From Armadillidium nasatum (taxonomy: Eukaryota; Arthropoda; Malacostraca; Isopoda; Armadillidiidae), in contig SEYY01004983.1 in NCBI GenBank assembly GCA_009176605.1, positions 1-27,500 on the forward strand: a stretch of DNA of 27,500 bases, written 5' to 3'. Every line of letters begins with the position of its first letter. Position 1 is the stretch's first letter. Below the pieces are notes generated by a model, which did no database searches, was not told the DNA's origin, and saw only the letters and a list, made by a program, of their open reading frames with translations. The position numbers and the translations under genes are program-made. Below are positions 15,000 through 26,639 of this stretch, one piece after another.

Positions 15000-15713
15000 C
15001 CTAAGTTACAATCAAAATTAATTAACTTTAAACACATATATTAATTATATAAATTAAAATTTATTAAAAATAGTATATTAACCATAAAATTTCTTATTAC
15101 ATATTTGCAATATATTTTACATAAAAATGTATTGTTTTTACTAAAATGTTTAGTAATTTATACAACAGACCACTTAAATTTAATTTAGCCTTTTTAAAAA
15201 TTAACAAAAGTGAGAATTTATCATGAGAAAATATATTTTTTCTAATTTTTGAAAAAAAACTTGTTTTACTAACCCGGGGTAATGTGAACAGGGGGTCAAG
15301 GGTAAAGTGAACAAGATTATGAATAGAATTTTATATATAATATTAATTCTTTTACAGGTTTGAATAAAAAAACTTTTATATTTTTATCTAAAAAGCTTTT
15401 TGCTATTGTTTCACAAAATGTAAGTCCAGAATTTATTAGATACTTTAATGCAAAAGTATTATTTTAATCTGTAGGAATAGTACCAAGGAAGAGAGGGAGA
15501 TTAATGATTATTCAGTCAAGTCAAACCATTTCTACTTTTGATTTTTTAAGCTGCCTTTATACCAAATGAATCTGAGACCTGTAATAGTGGATAAGGTAGA
15601 GAAGGTAGGAGTGATAGTGGGAAAGAAAGAAGCAACCCCATAAAAAAACATTTGTATTATAATAAAACAAGCATATTTCATAAAAGATTTCTTTAACTTA
15701 AATATTATTGCAG
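15000..15713. other. AT-rich DNA with two GGGTAA(A/T)GTGAACA motifs
   Basis: Mostly very AT-rich. Two similar motifs, GGGGTAATGTGAACA (15276-15290) and GGGTAAAGTGAACA (15300-15313), sit 24 bp apart. They resemble terminal-type sequences of some pogo/Tigger-like elements as I recall them, but this is weak. No gene is recognised. Confidence 0.3.
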
Positions 15714-15825
15714 TACAGCAATGAAAACATAAATGCAAGACACACAATCTTTTGTCTACAAGGGGCAAAGCCTCCAGTACCTCCAAACTTGAGTGATGAT
15801 GAAAATTTTTTTACTTACATTACTT
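15714..15825 (+). CDS. Possible exon, unknown gene or transposon
   Basis: An acceptor-like pyrimidine tract ends TTATTGCAG (AG at 15712-15713). It opens a frame reading [16 protein letters not shown], then [17 protein letters not shown], before it meets the (TA)n tract at 15840. Composition and the S-D-D-E-N-F segment look protein-like, but no donor site or domain is clear. It could be a remnant of a DNA transposon gene linked to the GGGTAA motifs upstream. Confidence 0.25.
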
Positions 15826-15835
15826 CTCTCTCAAT

Positions 15836-16326
<491 letters not shown>

Positions 16327-16396
<70 letters not shown>

Positions 16397-16408
16397 TATA
16401 TATATATA
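16327..16408. repeat. (TA)n tract right of MITE copy 2
   Basis: TA dinucleotides with one ATAATA interruption. Confidence 0.95.
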
Positions 16409-16850
<442 letters not shown>

Positions 16851-17740
16851 AAAATAAAAAAAAAAAAAATAAGCCCATATCTTAAAAAAATAAAAAATAT
16901 GAGCTCATATCTAAAAAAAAAAAATTTTTTTAATGTTTTTACTTTACAAAATCATTTTCTGCACCCCAATTACACCAAAAAACTAATTTTTGACTAATTC
17001 AATATATTAAGAAAAAAATCAGCCACTGGGAAAGACACATTTACCATATTTTCAAAATGGGATTCATTGAAGAGTGTGGTGACTGTCCTAGGTTTGTAAA
17101 AATTGCTTTATTATCTGTAGATTTCATAACTATGACAAAATAGGTCCAGGCCTAGTATATTGGCGAAAGGCCAACTAGAGGTGAATCATGAGAAATACCT
17201 ACAACAAGAATACGGCCATCACGTACCGTGGCCATCATCATTTGTTATGGAGCGCAAGGGTCATTTCCGTTTTCCGACCTCAGTTCAACAGCCCATTTCC
17301 ATATCCTCCAGAAGGCCCAACTCAACGGAAAGTGGACATATAGACCATCACCAGTTTCACCACACATCGGACCAAACATGGAAATGAATAAATCGAAAAG
17401 AAACCACATCGATATACTTATTATACTATGGAAACCACTATATTTTTTTAAATATATACGTCAGAGATTACCATAGACTTGTACCTGCCACAATGGCTGC
17501 TCTTAAAACACTTCCAACAGTGTTGCCAACTCAAAATTAGCAATTTTGTCTAGGTCAGGTTTTAAAAATGGCTAGATTCCGCTAGATTTTTTTCAGTAAA
17601 TGGTTAAGTAATTAGCTAAATTAATAAATAAAGGGAAAACTGCTAAAATCACATTGATGATCGTCAAATATTAACAATTTAAATAATCTATCAGTAAATT
17701 TTTCAACTTAAATATATTTCGACCTTATGCAATTGAAAAA
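16851..17740. other. Gene-poor DNA with a higher-GC patch at 17160-17400
   Basis: The stretch is AT-rich except for 17160-17400, where all three plus-strand frames are open for some distance (one ATG-led frame of 75 codons at 17160-17387). Splice signals and family motifs are lacking, so a host exon, a promoter-proximal region and a repeat are all possible. A 15-codon frame with a good start context (CCACAATGGCTGC, near 17488-17500) follows. Confidence 0.3.
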
Positions 17741-17876
17741 ATGATACATTTACTAGTATTTGTAAGTTATTTGGCATACTTTGCTTTAATTCATTATATA
17801 GGGTTTTATATTTCTTGAAATATATCAAGTGATATTTATTTGTCCTCTACTGTACTTGATGATGTATATGATGCCC

Positions 17877-18140
17877 TTATTTCAATTTTTTTTTTGAGTC
17901 AAGACGTTTATAATCTTTACAGCATTTGCCATGTCCCTTTAAACAAGACTTCACTGTTAATATTGATTTTAGCATATGCAGCTGCATTTCGTTTCTTAGT
18001 TTTGATTTTGATGTATTCATACTACTAAACTCCCTTTCGACATCAACATAAATGTGGTAATCATTAGTAGAAATGGTAAATTCTTCTAATTCTTTGAATG
18101 AAATTAGAATCTGCAGCATTCTTATACTGGAAAACTTCAA
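17877..18140 (-). pseudogene. hAT transposase C-terminal dimerisation fragment
   Basis: An 87-codon minus-strand frame contains VEREFSSMNTSKSKLRNEM, followed by LHMLKSILTVKSCLK. The pattern E-R-x-F-S-x-M-x3-K-x-K-L-R-N is the signature of the C-terminal dimerisation region of hAT transposases and their domesticated relatives. The rest of the transposase (catalytic core, BED finger) is not contiguous, and a stop follows in a Lys-rich end. 19284-19493 may be another part of the same gene, separated by a CR1-like LINE. Probably dead. Confidence 0.6.
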
Positions 18141-18194
18141 TCCGAAATGCTTCAGTTCCCTCCAATTAATTAGGTTAATTTTATCATACTGAAC

Positions 18195-19095
18195 TTCAAT
18201 TCCATAATCATATATTCAAATCGCATTGTAGTTTACAAGAGCAAAGAGGTTATAAGCAAGCTGTATAATAGCTATGTTAAGCCAGCATTAGAGTATTGTG
18301 CACAAGTTTGGGCTCCACATTTGAGAAAAGACATAGATATGATGGAGAGAGTACAGCGTCGAACAACAAGGATGTTTCTAGCTTCGAGAGTAAGAGCTAT
18401 GAGAAGAGGTTAAAGTAGCTGGGAATGTTCTCGGTTGAAAGGAGTTTCTCAGAGGCGATATGATGCAAGTTTACAAAATATTTGCATCTGACAGTAATAC
18501 AGAGATTGAAAAATACTTTATAGTGGACCATAGAAAAGGAACTAGAAGCTATGATAAGAAAATTAAAAAATCTAAGAAGAGAATAAGAAGTGTCTTTCAA
18601 TAATAGGGATGTTAATTTTTGGAATGGCTTGCCACAGGGGGTTGTTGACTGATTCTCTTGCAGCATTTAAGAGGGGGCTAGGTAGATATATATAGATGGT
18701 TTAGGTATCGTATAGTATAACTTAACTAAGGCAAGTTGGTGGGTATATAAGAATTTTTAGATCAGCTTGAGACTAAGCCTATGAATTTTAGATCGGCTTG
18801 TGACTAAGCCTAACTAGCAGTTTTGTAGTGGATGTTGGTTCATTGCCTGTGTAATTAGTTAAGTTTACAAAATATATGTAGGTGCTTTGTTTTATTTTTA
18901 TCTTACTTTGCATGAAGGAATTGATAACTAGGTATATAATATACCTAGTCTTTGTTGCATGTATTAGTATTGTTTTGACTGGGACAGTCTCGATAGGTCC
19001 ACGTGGCTTCTAACTGTCTCTATTTTTCTTATGTAAGTAGTTTGCTGATGGGCTTCCTGTTGGGTTGGAGAATTTTATCCGCAGATAATAATGAT
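18195..19095 (+). mobile_element. CR1/L2-like LINE 3' end, inserted
   Basis: The frame from about 18225 reads VISKLYNSYVKPALEYCAQ, then VWAPHLRKDIDMMERVQRRT up to a stop near 18413. Frame-shifted pieces follow: MFSVERR, MMQVYKIFASDSNTEIEKYF, NFWNGLP and SLAAFKRGLGRY (to about 18690). This is the C-terminal end of CR1/L2-type ORF2. The 3' untranslated region (18690-19090) contains a duplicated block, AGCTTGAGACTAAGCCTATGAATTTTAGATCGGCTTGTGACTAAGCC in outline (18763-18785 and 18796-18815). The same end lies inverted at 26640-27500. Confidence 0.8.
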
Positions 19096-19283
19096 ATATT
19101 TGTTAGTATCTGTAAGCTATTTTGCTTTAATTCATTGAATAAACACATGAGAAATTCATGACATCCTCCTTTCTTGTAATTATCTTTCTTTTAGTTCTCG
19201 GACTTAGTTTTTAAATCTGCATCCTAAATATAGGTGAATACCTAAATATTCTTCGATGTTAACAGCAAGACTTATCTATTTTA

Positions 19284-19493
19284 TTAGTTGGAGATACAAT
19301 TAAGTTTACTGACGATAGATTTAAAAAGCAGATTCAAATCATCCAATAATTTTGATTTGTCTACTGTTTTCGATTCATAGATTTTCTTTATGGGCTGCAG
19401 AAATAAAAGAAATATTAGATTTGTTTTATCTTTGTACATTGTTTCACCAAAGCATGTAAAATGAAATCCAATAATAAACAAACATGTATTCAT
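19284..19493 (-). pseudogene. Possible hAT transposase fragment
   Basis: A 69-codon minus-strand frame with LQPIKKIYESKTVDKSKLLD, then DLNLLFKSIVSKL. This resembles the helical linker of some hAT transposases between the catalytic core and C-terminus. It lies on the same strand as, and upstream of, the C-terminal fragment at 17877-18140. Similarity is suggestive only. Confidence 0.35.
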
Positions 19494-19544
19494 AGATTTT
19501 ATTGTTCAAATAAATATTACAGAATTTCCATTTCTTATAAATGG

Positions 19545-21540
19545 TTAAATTTCTGCTAAAAATATACTCGAAATGGCTAAATTCAAAATTCTACTGCCCA
19601 GTCACTCTGGAATATTTCTCTATTTTTTTCAAACTTCATTATTCCTGCTTTGTGGGGTAACTTCATATTTAGATTTCATTAAGACAGCCCTCAGAAAGAA
19701 GTCTATCATTTTTCTATTTATTTTATACATCCTCATGACTTCTTCAAACAATGAGTGAGACACGATGTTATAGGCCTTGAGGTAATCTATCCAGGTCATG
19801 CGTAAGTTTTTTTTGTGCTCTTTTTACACTATTCAACAATCATCTTTTTAGTAAATGTTCCATTGTTCAATGTGAGATTTTCCTGCATATTTTTTACTCT
19901 AGTGTGTTTTTGTATTCTTGTTAATATTCCGTCAATATCTTGGATATTGTTGGAAGGCAAGTTGTTGGTCTATATTTACTGGAGTCATCCGTTTTCTCAG
20001 ATTTTGGCAGTAATACATTTTCTCCTATGATACGGATTTCCTTTGTACCCTCAATCATCCTATTGAAAACTGTCTGTAAGTGGGCCTACTAGAGCAGTGA
20101 TTTTTTTAAACCAAGCATTATACACTATCTACTCCAGATGTTTTCCACTTGTTCAGTTTTTTGTCGACGTTCCTGATCTATTGCTGGAAATTCCATCTCT
20201 GCGATATGTAATTTCATATGGCTATTTTTCAGATCTTTTATTCATCTAGCTTCATAGTTATGATGAATATCGTTTTCATAGACAATTTTCTAAAATCTCC
20301 CACACTGTTCTTTCTGTGGAATGTTTTGCATTGATACCAGATTTTCCCTAAGTACCCTGTACAATTTCCATGGGTCTTCTTTAAACATTTTATTCTACAT
20401 TTGCTCTTTTTCAAGTCTTTCATATCCTTTTAGTTTTTTTTTATTTTGCTATTAGTAGTAACTTTCTTCTAACCAAAGCATGCGTTAATATGTCTTCATT
20501 CCTAACTCTCTCTCTCTCAGCGAAGAAAATCAGCTTTATTTTTCGTCTTTTATGTACTGACTTCTTTCCTTTCAAACACGGTCAAAAACACGATTTCTTC
20601 ACTTAGTTTCTCGGTTTTTCCAACCTATATTTCAATGAAGATTTTTTGGTTCCTCTTGCCGATTTCTCTCTCTCATTTTCTATTACTCCTGTTTCCATCG
20701 TCTCCGCTATGATTCTTGCTGTTGTACAGTAAGGTCTATTAATCTCTAAGTTCCCAGCCTGGTGGAATCAGTTTTGGTAAGACACTTACTTCCCCAACAT
20801 AGTTATTCATTTTCATCCAATCATTTATTTTCTTAACCTTTTTCCTTTGTTATATTCCTAATATTATTTCTTCGTCTCTGTATTTAGTTATTGTTTAACA
20901 GATCCTCTTCCTCAATCATTACTTAGTTTCATGCTAGTATTTCTGGGGAGAAGAGGATCTTCAACTGATTCTAATTCTTCACTTGATGGTCTTCCTTTGA
21001 CCAGTAAACTTGAGCTTTCTTTTATTTCAATTACCAATTCATTACCCTGCAAATATTCCTTATCTCCTTCAAAATTTTCCGTTCCAACCTTGTGACATTT
21101 AAATATCCCATCAGCCCCTTCAGAACCAGCATCTTTCTTATTTTTTGTCTCTACGTATTTTTTGTTTTGAGATTTTCTTCATTTCTTGTGCATCCTCCAC
21201 AGTTAGATTAAACTCATTTTCGACTAGATTTAGCTTTTTTTTTTTTTTTAATCTTTTCAAGTTTCTCCACTGTGGGTAGTATCGCCCCCTTTTTACATTT
21301 TCTATCTTTGACGTAGTTCAAGATACATTGTTTTTGTTTTATCATTTAATTTCCTTTTCATGTCGTAATATCTTTGATGAAACCTATATTCCACGAAGTC
21401 ATTAGCTCTTAGTTTTTTTTTTCTCTATAATATTCTTCCACACTTACCTTTCCTCTGCCTCTTGTAAAACATACTCCCCAATAGAGTAACTTTCCAAAAG
21501 GTATTAGTTTCTTTGGTAGTTCCACTTCTCTTCATTTAAC
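19545..21540 (-). mobile_element. R4/Dong-like LINE relic
   Basis: Minus-strand frames read in order. Near 21535 a start gives MKRSGTTKETNTFWKVTLLG, then LRANDFVEYRFHQRYYDMKR (about 21415-21355). An open acidic stretch around 21140-20915 includes HKVGTENFEGDKEYLQGNEL. RIIAETMETGVIENE follows near 20720. Then KLNKWKTSGVDSVYNAWFKK (about 20160-20100), LLPKSEKTDDSSKYRPTTCLP (split by line; about 20020-19960), MTWIDYLKAYNIVSHSLFEE (about 19800-19741) and IFQSDWA (about 19620-19600). These correspond to RT blocks of the R4/Dong-type group, with the D-Y-K-A-F/Y-D-S-V-P-H block altered at the Asp. The catalytic YxDD region and 3' end are absent, and many stops and shifts occur. The clade is named from motif style. 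Confidence 0.65.
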
Positions 21541-21756
21541 TTCCCTCCTCCCCCCTCCTTCTCCCCTAACCTCTCTCCAGCAATGAGGCAGGGTCGGAAC
21601 CAGAGTTTCCAATCCCCTGGATTGATTTACTTATTTTTTTTCCTATCCATGGATAATTCCAGTAGATGTTTGTTCGCTCCAAGAACCTCGAAAGTGCAGG
21701 TGACCTTTTCCCCATTTTATTGTAATAGAAAGGTAACCCTTCCTCCGTTCTCAGGG
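21541..21756. other. Spacer between R4-like LINE and zinc-finger stop
   Basis: A pyrimidine-rich patch (21535-21580) then moderate-GC DNA. It could be the 5' untranslated end of the R4-like LINE or the 3' untranslated region of the zinc-finger gene. No feature decides. Confidence 0.3.
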
Positions 21757-22503
21757 TCAACAATTCTGGGGGAGTGTATAAGCATGTGTAAGCATGTGGG
21801 CTTTTAAACTTTCTTTCCGATTACAATTATAGGAACAGTAAGAGCATTTAAATAATTTTGCATGTGTAAGCATGTGTCTTTTTAAACTTCCTTTCTGATT
21901 ACATTCATAGGAACAGTCAGAACATTTAAATAATTTTACATTTGCATGTGTACGCATATGTGTTTTTAAAGTTCCTTTTTGATTACTCTCATAGGAACAG
22001 TCAGGGCATTTGAATAATTTTATATTTGCATGTGCAAGCATGTGTTCTTTTAAACTTGCTTTCTGATTACATTCATAGGAGCAATCAGAACATTTAAATA
22101 ATTTTACATTGGCGTGAGTAAGCATATGTCTTTTTAAGTTTCCATTCTGATTACACTCAAAGGAACACTGAGAACATTTAAATAATTTTACATTTGTATG
22201 TGTGAGCATGTGTGTTTTTAAGTTTCCTTTATGATTACATTCATAGGAACAGTGAGAACATTTAAATAACTTTCCATCTGCATGTGTAGGCATGTGTCTT
22301 TTTAAGTTACATTCCTGGTTTTTTAAATGTGTCTTCAACTCATTTTTGCTTTTAAAACTAAAATTACAAAATTCGCAACTCAAGTTTTTCTGAAAAATCT
22401 TTTTAATGATTTCTTGATGCATTACTGCCCTGTGAGATCTGCTTTTCGATGTATTTTTCCTTTTGGAATCCTCTTCTCCTTCAGGAGTATTGCTGATGAG
22501 GCT
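21757..22503 (-). CDS. C2H2 zinc-finger protein, last exon (copy 2)
   Basis: Paralogue of the exon at 3627-4335. It opens at 22503 after an acceptor nearly identical to copy 1 (pyrimidine tract ending TTACACAG, AG at 22505-22504) and reads SLISNTPEGEEDSKRK before M-H-Q-E-I-I at 22422. The 747 nt (249 codons including stop) are fully open. Finger 1 keeps its Cys pair but loses its second His through an in-frame deletion that also removed the Cys pair of the next finger (THLKNQECNLKRHM). Six complete fingers follow; contact residues (-1,2,3,6) are HGNT, QGNR, QASE, QGTT, QGSR and REsA. The linker before the last finger is two residues short (T-H-A-K-L-F-K). Role inferred: nuclear DNA binding. 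Its 5' exons were not found and may lie beyond 27500. Confidence 0.85.
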   Translation of the reverse strand, partial: SLISNTPEGEEDSKRKNTSKSRSHRAVMHQEIIKKIFQKNLSCEFCNFSFKSKNELKTHLKNQECNLKRHMPTHADGKLFKCSHCSYECNHKGNLKTHMLTHTNVKLFKCSQCSFECNQNGNLKRHMLTHANVKLFKCSDCSYECNQKASLKEHMLAHANIKLFKCPDCSYESNQKGTLKTHMRTHANVKLFKCSDCSYECNQKGSLKRHMLTHAKLFKCSYCSYNCNRKESLKAHMLTHAYTLPQNC

Positions 22504-23261
22504 CTGTGTAAAACAAGAAGTGAAAAAGATTATAATAAAAATCTAAGAAGAAATTCAAAAAAATTTATTAAAATAATAATATAATAATAAAATTATAATA
22601 ATATTAAAAAATAAAAAAAGTAATAAAATTAAAATCCAGTTAATAAAAACATTTATTATGAATGCTGTTACTCTATCAAATTAAAAAAAAAAAAAAAAAA
22701 ATTTCAATTCACTCCAAATCAAAAGAAAATTCAATGAAAACTTAAGTTTATAATTTCCTAAGGAGAGGTCATTTAGCAGGATTTTAGTACTTAGAAAATC
22801 ACCCCCCCCCCCCCCAATAAATAAAAGTACATCTGCTCATAGGTCCTAATGAAAATAAAGTGACTCTTGATACTGTAAAGGTTGTGTAAAACTTAAATTA
22901 CTTTCAAGTTCGGAGCCAAAAGATATTAGCAAGGAATTAACCAACAAGAGATTAATAATGTCAAGAATTACACTGTGGAAGGAACACGTATTTTATTGAA
23001 TATCTCTCATGATTCTGGTGAATTTGAGTACGCTCAATATGAATTTTAACTTGATTTGGCTCTATCACGTCCTCATTCTTGGCAACAGCTACTACTACTA
23101 CTACTACTACTATGGGGTCATTTTCAAGGTTTTCAAATTAAGACAAAAAAAGTAAGTAATGTGTTAAGAGATTTTGTCAAGTTTTATGAATACAGTTCAA
23201 ACTGTTTGTGTTTGCAACTGTTATAACGAAAAAAAAAAAAAAAAATGATGCAGTTTTACAT
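22504..23261. other. Intron-side part of the duplication, then unrecognised DNA
   Basis: 22504-22975 aligns with 4336-4760 of copy 1, with small indels, an A run at 22684-22700 and a C16 run at 22802-22816. From 22977 to 23261 nothing is recognised except a (CTA)n microsatellite at 23089-23112 and an A run near 23229-23245. Confidence 0.65.
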
Positions 23262-23574
<313 letters not shown>

Positions 23575-24042
23575 CCGACCGGGGCCGGGGCCGGGGCCGG
23601 GGTTATGGCCGGGGTTTCCTAAAATTTGTAAAGAGGTCAAAAGCACTGAAATTTTAGGTTAAGAAAATTAGATATAAGGTTTATTTAATTGTAAGGAAGG
23701 AGTAGAATAGCCAACATTCACTTAAATTAATGATTATATGCATTTTCTCTAAAAAAAAAATCAGAAAATTATTTTTTGTATAGTTAAAGTTTAAAAAAAG
23801 TACAAAAATTAAAAAAAAAATTATTCTAATTCATAATAGTGATTTAACACGTTTACCTAGGTAAGACCCAAAGGTAAAGTTTGAAAAAATGTAAGATATA
23901 AAATTATCAATTTAACCTTTATAAAATTATCAATTTAACCTGTATTTATACATATCATTGTTATTTTATTGCTATGTATCAAACTTGTATCATTTAGCTG
24001 CATTATTTAAAAATTATTATTTTGTTTATACTTTCAGTCAAT

Positions 24043-24344
24043 ATGGCTAAAAGATCAGCTTCTGCAGTATTTGAATACTTTACAATGTTTCAGGATAGGC
24101 TCGAAATAGCTAAATGTAACATCTGCAGTCAGAAAATTAGAAGAGAACCTCCGGGTGCTACAAGTAAAAAAAATTTCAACCAAATCTTTTGGAGTATCTA
24201 AAATCAAAACACAAAGATGAACATTCACTAGCAGAAAAGGAGCGGTCAAAAGAAACAGAAAAGAAAAAAATCTTAATTTTCTTAATTTTGCAAATGATTG
24301 AGCTGAAATTTTCAAAGTATGTGAATTTTTTCACGAAGTTCTGA
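24043..24344 (+). pseudogene. BED zinc-finger N-terminus of a hAT-type transposase, frameshifted
   Basis: The ATG at 24043 follows an acceptor-like TTATACTTTCAG (AG at 24036-24037). The frame reads MAKRSASAVFEYFTMFQDRL, then AKCNICSQKIRREPPGATSK, up to a TAA at 24199-24201. One frame over, the protein continues NLLEYLKSKHKDEHSLAEK and a Lys/Glu-rich tail to a TGA at 24342-24344. Together these give the BED order: aromatic start, C-x2-C, N-L, then H-x3-H. BED fingers bind DNA at transposon ends. The DDE core is absent, and a single frameshift near 24170-24190 separates the Cys and His pairs. It is inactive in this copy. Confidence 0.65.
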
Positions 24345-25215
24345 GTTGATTTCGAGCATTTTTTTTGAGTCTATAACGGTTTGAAACTTATTTGGACCCA
24401 AAGTTGAAAAAAATGAATAACTGGGTCAAACCACTGGTCCACATGAGCTGAAAATTTAACTGAATACCTTTGCCCCAATTTCTTGCATTGGTGGGAATAG
24501 ATTTTTAATATCACGTCTAGAAATTTTTTTTTGCAAAAATCGTACCCTTCTGGAGGAAAAAATTATTTAAAAAAAAAAACGCTACCTACTATTTTTTTTT
24601 ATTTGTGAATATTGTTTAGAAGAGGAACAGGGCAACAATTTTTATTTAGTGCATTTTTAAATGCCCTTTGTTTGAAGCGAGATATAGCCTCTCAAACTTT
24701 GGGAATTTTTGAAATTTGGCCAAAAATGGACCTTTTTGAAGGCTATATCTCAAAACCAACGAATCTCATCGAATAAAGTACATAGAGGAATTTGTAGCCC
24801 CACCCCTCCTCTATACACACCAAAAATAGGAAATGTTATAGTTGTATTTTTAAAAAAAAGATTTTGTCTGAAAAGGTGGATTTTTTTAGTTCAAAAAATT
24901 TTTTTTTCTATAGTTGGTCAGTTTTTGGCTTATAACATTTTTCCTATAACTCTGGAAACAAAAGTCTATTAGAGGCTTTTGTAGCCCATATAATTTTGAA
25001 TAAATAGTCCAACTTTCAGCTCATTATAAAAAGTGGTTTGGCACCACCATTCTATTGAAAAAGGGTAAAATTTCCACAAAAAAAAAAATTTTTTTTAACC
25101 GTAATAGACTCGGAAAAAAGCTAGAAATGGACTTTTCTTACCGGTAAAAAATCTATATACACTGAAAGTTTCAGCAGAATCGGCTGAAAATAAAAAAAAA
25201 AAAATTTTTTTTTTT
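24345..25215. other. Unclassified DNA inside copy A
   Basis: Lacks coding frames of note (one 87-codon chance frame at 24709-24972). It repeats phrase types such as GAGCTGAAAATTTAACTGAA and TGAAAGTTTCAGCAGAATCG, in the same style as 10991-11540 and 25443-25600. It may be an internal part of the element or an inserted unknown repeat. Confidence 0.3.
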
Positions 25216-25327
25216 GTATAATTTGCCATTTTAACCCCGGCCGGCAACCCCGGTTTTCCCTGATTTTTAGCCGGGGCCGGGGCCGGGTCAGTAAAAATGG
25301 CCGGGTTTGGCCGGGGCCCCGGTCGTT

Positions 25328-25637
<310 letters not shown>

Positions 25638-25648
25638 AGTAATGAATA

Positions 25649-25947
25649 AAAATAATATAATAATCACCAACCCCCAGGTAGGACAAGTCCTGTCAGTTGG
25701 AACCCTTCGAGGAAGGCCACAGGGTAGCAAGGGCCTAACGGCTACACCGCTGGTTGGCCAGACCTATCGCGGATACCGGATTATTACCCACCAGTGACAA
25801 GCACTTCACTAGTGTACTCATTAACGGCTGAGTGAGCCAGAGCTAGCGTAAATGGGAATAACTCAAATTCCCACGTCCCGACCGAGCCTCGAACCTCGGT
25901 CCTCTCGCGTGCTAAGCGAGCGCTCTGCCAACTGAGCTACGGGACGC
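25649..25947 (-). mobile_element. tRNA-Ala-derived SINE with 11-bp target duplication
   Basis: Read on the minus strand from 25947, the head folds as a tRNA. The acceptor stem CGTCCCG/CGGGACG (25946-25940 with 25880-25874) is perfect, and the D arm carries an A box TAGCTCAGTTGG (25939-25928). The anticodon stem CTCGC/GCGAG has loop TTAGCAC, giving anticodon AGC (Ala). A B box GGTTCGAGGC lies at 25895-25886. About 200 bp of unrelated body follow, then an ATT-rich tail near 25665-25649. AGTAATGAATA flanks the unit at 25638-25648 and 25948-25958, the mark of LINE-driven integration. No CCA or isolated tRNA structure beyond the head supports a working tRNA gene. Confidence 0.88.
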
Positions 25948-25958
25948 AGTAATGAATA

Positions 25959-26639
25959 TTAATGCCAATTTTCATTAGAATGGGAATATTCTTTCCGATA
26001 TTATGTGATTTGTTAATGCAAATATAAAAAAATCCCCAAATGTTTCCCATGTGAATTATGTTATGCGATATTTCATTAATATTATTAGATAAAATTATAC
26101 TATTTATTACCGACTTTTACTATTATTATTATTTTTAGATAAACTTATTTTATAACCCCTTTGTTTTTAAGTTACAAGCTTCTATTATTTATTTTGCAAC
26201 CAAATATGATGTTGCCACTGATATGATCTTTCAATTATTGCTTTAGAACTTTTTGTGCTCCTGATGTGAAGTGACTTTTGTGATGTATACTTCCTAGACT
26301 TGTAAAATAGACATCAATTTCTTCTTCAGACCCCTCTTGTTGGCTACATTTCCAATCAAATCGTCTGAGATAACCTTCCTTCGAACTTGCAAGTTTAATG
26401 CCTTTTTTTACTACAATGTAAGAGTTGTAAATGTTACAAGAAAGGAAAGTACAGCATTGGTGATTCAAGAAATTTTCATTTCTTGGCAAAAGGTTCGAAT
26501 TTCTATTAGAAGAACTGACCACTGCGTTCATAAGTTACTCAAACTCCCTATGGCGAATGGAAACGTTACAGAAAAATTTGAACAGAACTACAGGCAAGGA
26601 AAAAGAAAGAATAAATATTTTTATGGAAATTAGAACATT
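25959..26639. other. Unrecognised DNA with a 98-codon minus-strand frame
   Basis: 26235-26531 (minus) is open for 98 codons, with VVKKGIKLASSKEGYLRRFD and an acidic EGSEEEID segment. It could be a transposase or gene fragment, but no domain is recognised. The rest is AT-rich. Confidence 0.3.

Noticed and set aside
17160..17476. Two overlapping frames of 75 and 82 codons as genes
   Set aside because: Overlapping frames of similar quality, no splice sites and no recognisable motifs. Kept only as a higher-GC patch.
17496..17543. 15-codon frame with good start context CCACAATGGCTGC
   Set aside because: Too short to support, with no conserved features and no clear transcript.
18397..18666. 89-codon minus-strand frame
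   Set aside because: It is antisense to the CR1-like LINE reading frame.
25874..25946. Functional tRNA-Ala gene
   Set aside because: The head is followed by a 200-bp body and tail, and the whole 299-bp unit is bounded by a target duplication, so it is a SINE.
26235..26633. Opposed 98-codon frames on both strands
   Set aside because: They overlap each other and neither shows a domain. Mentioned only under the spacer.
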